64,000 nt of DNA from Erodium maritimum. Its lineage: Eukaryota > Streptophyta > Magnoliopsida > Geraniales > Geraniaceae. Below, one piece after another: positions 56,301 through 64,000 of the stretch. The stretch is taken from contig OY997593.1 in the NCBI GenBank assembly GCA_963921825.1, positions 45,275,111 through 45,339,110 on the forward strand, written 5' to 3'. Numbering within the stretch: the stretch's first letter is position 1; every line of letters begins with the position of its first letter. Both the position numbers and the translations under genes were made by a program. The notes under the pieces are model-generated. The model saw only the letters and a list, made by a program, of their open reading frames with translations, was not told where the DNA came from and searched no databases.

Positions 56301-56939
56301 ACTGGGAGAGGTTTTTTATATCAGAGTAGACTTGTGGAGCAAGCAAAAATCTGTCCAACCTAGAAGCTTTTGAATTAGAGTGGAACCAAGTGTACTGTCC
56401 ACCAGTAAGAGGAAGATCAACCCAAGGGGTTTCCAACAACAAGTTGTTAAAGTCTCTGATAGTAGAGTGTGAGGGGGGGACTCTTTCAGAGGAGTTTAAT
56501 ATTGCATTAAAATCATCTGCAAAAATATAATACTCTCCCAAATTATGAGCCTCATCAACCAGTTTATGCCATAAAGATCTCCTCAAATTTGTATAGCAAG
56601 GAGCATAAATATTGATAATAGCCAAATCAATCTTCCATTCTTCAACAAATCCAAACCAAATCAATGCATGATCAATTGGTTTGACAAACTTCATTTTGAA
56701 AGCATCTTGTTGCCAGATTGTGATTATACCACCAGATAATCCTTGAGCATGAATACTAGCCAAATCCCAACCATGGCATAAACCCACTGATCTCAGAAGA
56801 AAAAAAAAGGAGGCAAGGTTTGGAATTTAGTCTCTTGTAGTAGAATAAATAGTGGTTTCTTTTGCTGGATCACAGTTCTTAGAACTCTCCTCTTTTATTC
56901 TGAGGAGGCTCCTCTCATATTCCAAGAGAGGAGTTTCAT
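53338..56939 (-). pseudogene. L1 ORF2 of LINE-D: endonuclease and reverse transcriptase, broken
   Basis: Starts MKLLSWNMRGASSE at 56939 (typical L1 endonuclease start), 170 bases after the ORF1 stop. The endonuclease keeps LLQETKF; the usual GGDFN reads ADDFN and SDH reads SDY. The 413-codon open run 55546-56787 covers most of the endonuclease and the start of RT (GDKATGPDGFTLKF). RT follows at 55114-55485 (FDDYRPISLV, then GFIGGRQILDGILIAS) and 54404-55177 (FRQGCSLSPLLFALAAEG, LQFADDTLIF, GLKINFSKSK). In motif A the first Asp is replaced (FKVYFEKAYD). The C terminus with the zf-RVT region lies at 53338-54382. A stop (TAA complement at 56896) and several frameshifts, one in the A run near 56800, break the frame. 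Confidence 0.8.
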
Positions 56940-57108
56940 TTTAGTACTCTTGTAAATAGAGGGGACCTTGCTTGAGAATGTATCTCTTCAAGACAAGGGC
57001 CAAGATTCACAACTTCCTCAACCTCTTCTTTAACCAAAGCAGCCAATTCTTCCCTAGAGTCAGAGTCAAAAATTTCCTTCTGGTTGTCTCAGCTTCTAGA
57101 TTATCAAA

Positions 57109-57680
57109 CTAATCAATGACTAAATCATCAGCCACAAATGCCTTCAATCCAATAGCTTTACAATAACCCCAAGGACTCCTTTGTTTTTCATTACTGCTAA
57201 TTTCTTCCAAGCCCTTCTTCTTCTTGTCTGAGGGTGTAACAAAAGGGGTTTCTCTGCCTCTTCTAGATCTAGTGTCATACACATAGGAGACTTGAGGTGT
57301 TTTTGATTGTCTGTTGACTGAGGTTCTCTTGCGACTAGTGTTTTGGTGAGGAGTGACAAATTTACTGTTGGAGGAGGAGATTAAATTCGAGCTTCCCTCC
57401 AAAACTAACTCTAAATCTTTGTATAAATCTTCTTGTGGACCCTCAAAATTTCCTTTAAGATCAACACTTAACTTCTCATTAATAACTTCTATGTTCTCAA
57501 TGCCCAATGCAACAGTCCTCACTGTTGAAACTGACATATTCCTTTCTTCTTGTAAACCCAATGGGCTGCTACCTTTGGATAAAGAGACAACTATTCCTTC
57601 ATCTTCAACAATTGTTGGTTGGTAGGTCTGCAAAATCGGAGTATCTTCCAACAATACATGTAGCTTTGATAGCTTCACCA
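57109..57680 (-). pseudogene. C-terminal part of LINE-D ORF1
   Basis: An open frame of 190 codons that fits the tail of a plant L1 ORF1: low complexity, Ser/Thr and charged residues, VYDTRSRRGRETPF, SDKKKKGLEEI, and a terminal KAIGLKAFVADDLVID. It lies directly upstream of ORF2 in the same orientation. No RRM or knuckle is in this part; those would lie further 5', beyond copia C. The apparent Met at the right edge arises at the junction with the copia LTR and is not a start. Confidence 0.6.
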
Positions 57681-59368
57681 TGTTAGTCTTAGTGCCCGTA
57701 GTTCAATCCTAAATGTCCAAATGTATATATCATCGTTAGCAATAAAATTAAAGCGGCTTTATATTACTTATGTGTTGGAGTAATATATCGATGTGTGCTC
57801 TGATCTATGCCCACCATGCGAATAGAACCATAGATCGAGATAGATCACACTCGATGGGTCCCTAGTCAACAAAGCTTCACTAGAAGCGACTAGTATGAAA
57901 GATGGCTCTTTATGGCTTACGTTCTGTTAGTCATTGGAATGGGATTTCGGAGTCTGATCATAGATATCATGTGGGACATGATATTGGACGACCCGCCCTG
58001 AATATGTGCCATAGATTAAGTCATGAACATATTCAGTGTCGTAACTTGTCATGTATCCTTAGACCAAGGAGTCTTTGTGATCGCTATGTAGTCAACAACT
58101 GAGTTTGACCTGAGCCTAACGTTGTCCGTAACAGGGCTTCCATAACGGCCAGGATTGGCTTGGGGACGGGCTACATGAGTGACACGAAAGGCGGCTAAGG
58201 GATTTATCCCTCATACTGAGGTATGGGAAAGATATCGGTTCTCGGCCGCTTGATCGAGAGTGACTGGAAGAATAGCATGGCCATGCACATGATACTGGGT
58301 ATCATATCTTCAGTCATCTCACATATCAAGGAACGGTGATTGAGAATAATAAGGATGACGGCTCTATGCCTTATCTCAATCAGGATATCGGAGATAAAAG
58401 GATAATGACAGGGACGACGGAAAGGTTAGAATCGACAGGGTCGATTCGTTATGTAGTGTCAGGCAATACTAAAGTCTCGTTAGTTGCCACTTAAATAGGA
58501 TCAAGTAAAATGAGATTTTACGTTGATCTATTGACATGCATAAACCTAAGGGTCACACCGGAGGATGAAACTCATTGACACATTTATGGAGAATGGCCAA
58601 AAGGGAGTTGTCTCGGGACATGACCAAAACTGGGTTTTGGGTCATGTGCCCGTAAGTGAATAGGACTTTACGGATCGAGATAAGGCTTGGAGTCTTGGGA
58701 TTGATCGCGTCGGATAATGTTGGACATTTCCGGTATGGAAGGCATGGAGGCGATGAGCGAATCACGGGACCTCGTTGGAAATGGTCACGGGCCATGTTCC
58801 AAGAGGCCCATGAAAGGCCCATGCAACCAAGGCCCATGGAACTAATTAATCAAGTCTTGATTAATTAGTACTAAGTAAGCAAGACAAGGATTAAGGTGTT
58901 GGTGATTCACCACCTAACCCAATCTTGTCTTGCCATACTTTGTCCTATTTACACCTTACTTGACACCATACTTGTCCCATGCCTTTAGTTGGACAAGTAT
59001 GGGTTTTGTTATGTTTAAGTCATCTTTTTTCAACATAACAAAGACAAGACAAGAATAGGAAACACATTTTCTCTCCCTCTTCCATGGCCATTTCGGGTTT
59101 GGCTAGTTTCCTCCTCCATTTTTGTGTTCTTGAGTCCTCAAAGAGAAGAACTACGTGGCTTTGATTCCCATGTGGATACGTAGGCGTCTTGGAGACTCAA
59201 GCCAATCATTCGTTAACCGGTGTTCTTGTTTTGGTAAGAACTAGTGCTGAATTTTTCTCTTGTTAATCCATTCTTTGTTAGTTGTTTCATGGTTCTAATT
59301 GTCTCTTGGTTTTCATTGATTTTCCGCTGCGAGTTGGTTCATCTCCAACCCTACCTCGAGACCCAACA
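57681..59368 (+). repeat. 5' LTR of copia C (1.69 kb)
   Basis: Starts TGTTAGTCTTAGTGCCCG and ends AGACCCAACA, then G and the primer site. It aligns along its length with 21386-23042 and partly with 8354-9375 and 35368-36760. Long for a copia LTR. Non-coding. Confidence 0.88.
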
Positions 59369-59369
59369 G

Positions 59370-59381
59370 TGGTATCAGAGC
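59370..59381 (+). other. primer-binding site (initiator tRNA-Met) of copia C
   Basis: TGGTATCAGAGC one base after the LTR end at 59368. It sets the orientation of the element. Confidence 0.88.
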
Positions 59382-60925
59382 CGTGCTACCTTCGGGATTC
59401 ACAAGACGGTGTTCAAAGTTTCGGTTTTGCTTGAAAGTTTCGTTTTTGGCATGTTGTTTTGCTAAATTGTTTGATAACATGTTTTAAATTATTGTTTATG
59501 GATTTAATGCATGTAAAATGAATTTTTGAAAATTATTTCAAATCTGGAAATTTTGAAAAAAAATTTGATTTTTCGGGTCTCGGGAGCGGGACTCTCGGGG
59601 AGCCGAAACCGGGACCGAACGGGGCTCCGTTGGACGGAGCTAGGCCAAGCATGACCATTGGATGGTTGATATGCCAAGGCTAAACCGTTTTGTTAGTTAT
59701 GACGAGTTTGGAACCGTCATGACGAACTCGAAGATCAAATGTTCAAAAGTTTCATTTTTGAACGGTTTCGATAAACCGAGCATCAAAAATTTTCGAAACT
59801 TGGCTATTAATTAAAACCGGAAAATCACATGATGTTTGATAACATTCTTGTTTGATAACACGATGTGTGATGTGATGTTGGCATGGTGCACATAATAGCC
59901 CCGAGCTCAATTTAATTATTTATCGCTTTTCACGGCCTGCGAGCCGTTAGAGGTAACGTGTAATTATTCTTTCAAGGTGTGGTCGTCGAACCACTTGTTT
60001 GTAATATTTATTTATTCCCGACCTGCGAGTCGTGTATTAAATTGTAATATTTTACTCAAGATGAAGAAAGGGCGAAAAGGTCATTTGGTGGCTTTTCGGG
60101 TGTTGGCATCGGCTTGGAGTCGGTGGAGCTCAAGAAGCTAGTGGGAGTTAGTTTAGGGGGCTATTATGTGCACATTTATCGCTTTATGCTTGGTTTAGTT
60201 TATGCATGATTAATTCTATGTGCTTTAGAATTGCATGCCTAACTTTATTTACCGAGCATATCACCTCACATGCAAAGATAAAATTGGAATTTTAATCCTT
60301 GTGTGTGAACCCTTAGAACCGTCATTGCATTGGATGTAGTTGACGGGTTCAAAGGAAGAATTACATTGGATGTAATTTGAGGCATCATTGCATTTGGAAT
60401 GTAGTTGATGTGCTCATCGCATCTAGGATGTGCCAAAGTTTTGAACACAACTGGACAAGTAAAAGCGGGTCATGTCCGATACCTCCCAATCATCAACACC
60501 TTACTACCTCCCCGTCCTATGGGTGTCGTGCGCATTAGCGGAGCATCCATGGGAAAGCGGGGTAGTAGGTTTGGACGACATATGTGGGTGTCGTGCGCAT
60601 TAGCGGAGCACCTACATAGTGACGAGCCATAGTTGAAAATTGGTGGACCCGACTACGATTCTCAGCCTGAGGTTGAGCTAGGGTAACAGATAGGGTAAGT
60701 CGTGTACATAAGTACATACCCTAGCCAAGAGTCACATTGGATGTGATTGGATGGAGTCCTACCTACATAGCTCGATTAAGTGGTGAGCATTAGTTCAGCT
60801 TAATCGAGTGAATCAAGGATCTTGGTTTCAGATTCTAAAGGTTTAGAATCGATTGTTGGTGTTTAAGCTTGATCTTCATAAAATTTATTCAGTTTACTGA
60901 TTGAATTTTATCTGTTGTAGATCAA
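59382..60925 (+). other. leader of copia C (about 1.5 kb)
   Basis: Non-coding, colinear with the two leader parts of copia A (9376-10182 and 13656-14363). It contains GTCGTGCGCATTAGCGGAGC twice about 65 bases apart (60526 and 60589) and GGATGTAGTTGA/GGAATGTAGTTGA words. The length and the repeats are unusual for a copia leader. Confidence 0.7.
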
Positions 60926-61430
60926 ATGGCAAATTCAGCGAACATTAATAGTTTGTCATTAAAAACCATTCTTGACAGGGTCAAGCTAAATGGGACAAAC
61001 TATTTGGACTGGTACAAAATTTTGAGGATAGTCCTCAAGTCTGAACGCAAAGAATATGTCCTTGACAAGGCTGTCTCTAAGACCATATCAGAGTTACATG
61101 AAGTGTCATTAACTGCTGAGAAGAATATCTCAGGGATCTGGGATCTAAGGATATTCTGATGGTCAATAAGGGAATTGGAAGTGGCATGGGCTGGGCCCAT
61201 GCGCACTTGGTAGGAAAGATGAGACACCTGAGAATGTCTGCTTCTACTGCCAACAGCCTGGTCATTGGAACCGGTATTACAGGAAGTTCACGGCTGATCT
61301 GAAGAAGGGCAGTGGGACTGCGCCTTCATCAAATAGCCTGGATGATCTGAAGAAGGGCAGTAAGACTGCGCCTTCATCAGGAAACCTGGATGATCTAAGG
61401 AAGGGCGGTGGGACCGTGCCTTCAATCGGT
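60926..61430 (+). pseudogene. gag part of copia C
   Basis: Opens with MANSANINSLSLKTILDRVK and then NGTNYLDWYKILRIVLKSE, the copia gag N terminus. Near 61228 it has ENVCFYCQQPGHWNRYY, a zinc-knuckle-like CCH segment. Then a triple repeat of the type LDDLKKGSG-TAPSS (about 61290-61415) precedes the protease region. Shortened and broken. Confidence 0.75.
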
Positions 61431-62800
61431 ATTAACTCTATAGAGCTACATCTCTCTACTTCCAAAGATTCATGGGTATTAGATACCATGACTGAATCTC
61501 ACACATGCACTAATATATGGTGGCTGAAAGTAGGAGAGATTTGGAAAGCACGAAATGGACCTCAGAGTTGTGGCAACTACTGTAGGATCCATAAGTCTTG
61601 CTTTGCCAAGAGGCCTTGTCTTAGTATTGTATAATGTATATTGCATACCTACTTTTAGTAGGAATATTATATCTGTATCCGTGTTTGACAAGGAAGGATA
61701 TAATGTTAATATTGGAAATGGAGTTTTCAATGTTCTATGCAATGATATGTTTTATACCAGTACTGACATGGTTGGAGGATTGTACATATTAGATATGGGT
61801 AACAATGCCTCAAGTTCTATATATTCCGTTAATACCAAGAGGTCTAAATCCAACGATTTAAACCTAACTCTGTTATGGCACTGTCATTTGGGTCGCATAA
61901 ACAAGAAGCGCCTATCAGCACTTCAGAAGTGCGGGCTTTCAGGTTCATTCGAATTCCATTCGATCGATAGGTGCAAGGTTTGTTTGATGGGCAAAATGAC
62001 TAAAGTGCCCTTTATCGATCGCGATGAAAGGGCGGGTGAATTATTGGGGCTGATACACTCGAATGTGTGTAGACCAATAAGTTCACTTGCTAGGAGGGGT
62101 TTTAGCTACTTTATCACATTTACTGATGATTACAGTAAATATGGTTATGTCTATTCGGTGAGACATAAGTCTGAAGCTTTTGATAAATTCAAAGAGTTTA
62201 AGACTATAGTAGAAAACCAGCTCGACAAAGGTATTAAGGCACTTCGATTGGATCGAGGTGGAAAATACTTGACCACAGAGTTATTAGATCATCTAAAAGA
62301 GAATGGGATCCTTTTGAAATGGACTCCTCCTAGGTCACTGTAGTTGAAAGGTGTAGCCAAACGGAGAAATCGGACATTGTTAGACAATGGTCTGTTCCAT
62401 GATTAGTTGGACTGATCTCCCAATCTCTTTTAGGGGTTTTGCTCTAGAGACGACCGCATTCATAGTGAATCGGGCTTCGACGAATGGTGTGGAATGGACA
62501 CCATTTTAAAAATGGTACGGGATGATGCCCGCTTTGTCCTTCCTAAAGATTTGTGGTTGCGAGGCTTATGTGAAACATTTGGTTTCGACTAAGCTCGAAC
62601 CAAGATCTGAGATATGCACCTTCGTGTGGTATCCCAAAGCAACAAGGGGATACTATTTCTACAATCCCAGTGAGAACATGGTGTTCGTCGCTTGGGGTGG
62701 GGTCTTTATGGAAAAGAAGTTTTGTTTCCAAAGACGTCATTGGGAGGACTGTGCATCTCGAAGAAATTCAGGATGGTACAGATCTGTCTAAACCAATTGG
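61431..62800 (+). pseudogene. protease remnant and integrase part of copia C
   Basis: The open run 61555-62343 covers the pre-integrase segment (LLWHCHLGRINKKRLSALQK), the zinc-binding region ending CKVCLMGKMTKVPF, and the integrase core (SNVCRPISSLARRGFSYFI, then TDDYSKYGYVYSVRHKSEAF and ALRLDRGGKYLT). The core continues near 62522 with the ICGCEAYVKHL segment found in all copia elements. Integrase would insert the DNA copy into the host genome. Broken. Confidence 0.8.
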
Positions 62801-64000
62801 CAACCCAGTAGAAAGGAGCCAGAGATTGTCGTAGAGTAAGAACCAATTCCTGTTACAATTCCGGAAGGTCCAAGGCGATTTGAAAGGATCAATCTTCCAC
62901 CTCCAAGATATGGTATCCGGAGGTGACAATGAAGTCATGGTGGATCACGATGATCCAGCCACCTTTCAGGAAGTCGTGGATGGGCCCAACTCCGAGTTAT
63001 GGCTGGGAGCCATGAGGGAGGAAATGCAATCCATGTCGGACAACCGAGTCTGGGAACCGGTTGATCCCATCAATGGTGTGAGGACCATAGGATGCAAATG
63101 GATCTTCAAGGTGAAGTTTGACATGGACGGCAACCCTCTGACCTACAAAGCTCAACTGGTGGCGAAAGGTTATAGGCAGATCCAATGGATTGACTATGAG
63201 GAAACCTTCTCCTTAGTGGCTATGGTCAAAATCGATCCAAATTCTTCTTGACATAACTGCGTATCATAATTACGAGATATGGCAAGTGGATGTCAAAACC
63301 GCTTTCCTAAATGGAAATTTGACTGAGTACGTTTGTATGTCTCGGCCCAAAGGTTTTGACGATCCGAAGAATAAAGGAAAGATTTATAAGTTGTTGAAAT
63401 CCATTTATGGATTGAAACGAACTTCTCGGAGTTGGATCCTTCGTTTTGATGAAGCTGTAATTGGATTTGGCTTAATCAAGAACGAGGATGAATCTTGCGT
63501 TTATAAGAAGGCTAGTGGGAGCAATATTACCTTTCTGGTTCTCATTGAAAACGACATCCCAACCTTGCACGAGACTAAAGCTTGGTTGAGGAAGTGTTCT
63601 TCAATAAAGGACTTAGGCGATGCTTCTCATATCTTAAGGATTAAGATATGTAGAGATCGCACCAAGAGGGTCTTGGATTTAAGTCAGGGAACCTATGTGA
63701 ACAAGGCATTGAGTAGGTTCTTAATGCTCGATTCAAAGAAAGGACTCTTACCCACTAGTCATGGCATTCATCTCAGCAAGACTCAGTGTCCTAAGACACC
63801 TGATGAGCTGAAAAGGATGATGAGAATCCTATGCGCCTGGGGGCAGGATCGATCATATATGCCATGACATGTATGAGACCAGACGTCTCGTAAGCCTTAT
63901 GTTGTACCAGTAGACATCATTCTAACCCGGGGGAAAGATGATGCTGAACTAGTCGTCGAAGGATGAGTAGACGCTAGTTTTCCAAGACAAATCCAGATGA
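62801..64000 (+). pseudogene. reverse transcriptase part of copia C, RNase H start
   Basis: From about 62980 it reads WLGAMREEMQSMSDNRVWEP, KWIFKVKFDMDGN, then VAKGYRQIQWIDYEETFS, the copia RT start. At 63286-63867 it continues with MDVKTAFLNGNL, KLLKSIYGLKRTSRSW and TYVNKALSRFLM. The window ends at the beginning of RNase H. Order and motifs are those of Ty1/copia. Broken. Confidence 0.8.

Larger units (their letters stand above)
52483..57680 (-). mobile_element. L1 LINE of a second subfamily (LINE-D), 3' 5.2 kb
   Basis: A LINE read right to left: the C-terminal part of ORF1 (57109-57680), ORF2 (56939 down to about 53338), a long 3' UTR (53337-52490) and a poly(A) tail seen as seven T residues at 52483-52489. 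It was inserted into LINE-C. Its 5' part is cut off at 57680/57681 by copia C, so the rest of ORF1 should lie beyond that element. Protein similarity to LINE-A is moderate, so this is a separate subfamily. Both target-duplication partners cannot be compared because the 5' border is outside the window. Confidence 0.82.
57681..64000 (+). mobile_element. Ty1/copia fossil (copia C), 5' part, running off the window
   Basis: Second member of the copia A family, inserted in LINE-D ORF1. Parts: a complete 5' LTR (57681-59368), primer site, a long leader, gag, integrase, reverse transcriptase and the beginning of RNase H at the window edge. The coding parts are better preserved than in copia A, but the element is broken, with several breaks. 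The 3' LTR and target duplication are outside the window, so its age cannot be read here. Confidence 0.85.

Overview
This 64 kb window is plant nuclear DNA, most likely from a flowering plant, and almost all of it is transposable elements. I see no intact host gene, no rRNA or tRNA gene and no bacterial feature. The plant assignment rests on initiator-Met primer sites (TGGTATCAGAGC) beside Ty1/copia and Ty3/gypsy LTRs, on plant-type L1 LINEs whose ORF1 carries an RRM, and on a PIF/Harbinger transposase of the plant type. The density and depth of nesting look like pericentromeric or other gene-poor heterochromatin.

Layout, left to right. 1-4670: the 5' end of a Ty3/gypsy fossil on the minus strand (gag, primer site, 2.0 kb LTR) sitting next to what looks like the 3' end of a SIRE-like copia (about 4671-5990). 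6130-7792: a lone copia-type LTR (LTR-a). 8103-39300: a second copy of that LTR (LTR-b), cut into three pieces by later insertions. The first insertion is a copia element (copia A, 8354-23042, duplication CAACT) that has itself received two solo gypsy LTRs of one family, called S1 and S2 here, in opposite orientation. The second block holds a gypsy element with both LTRs (23306-34694), a small MITE, a GGTAC minisatellite, a partial copia LTR, and GC-rich and AT-rich stretches of unknown origin.

39690-44080: a decayed PIF/Harbinger transposase, split by a short LINE that carries only ORF1 (LINE-B, 14-bp duplication), which is in turn split by a third solo LTR (S3, duplication GGATG). 44389-50028: a nearly intact full-length L1 LINE (LINE-A) with a perfect 16-bp target duplication. 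50320-52482: a 5'-truncated sister LINE (LINE-C), interrupted by LINE-D on the minus strand (52483-57680), which is interrupted by a second copia element (copia C, 57681 to beyond the window end).

Nothing here works as a pathway; what can be read is a history of insertions. Likely order on the left: LTR-b, then copia A and the block holding the gypsy element, with S1 and S2 after copia A. In the middle: Harbinger, then LINE-B, then S3. On the right: LINE-C, then LINE-D, then copia C. The observations most worth a second look are the ORF1-only LINE, the large inverted pair of solo LTRs inside copia A, the three-layer nest in the Harbinger gene, and the fast-changing repeat arrays inside the gypsy LTRs.
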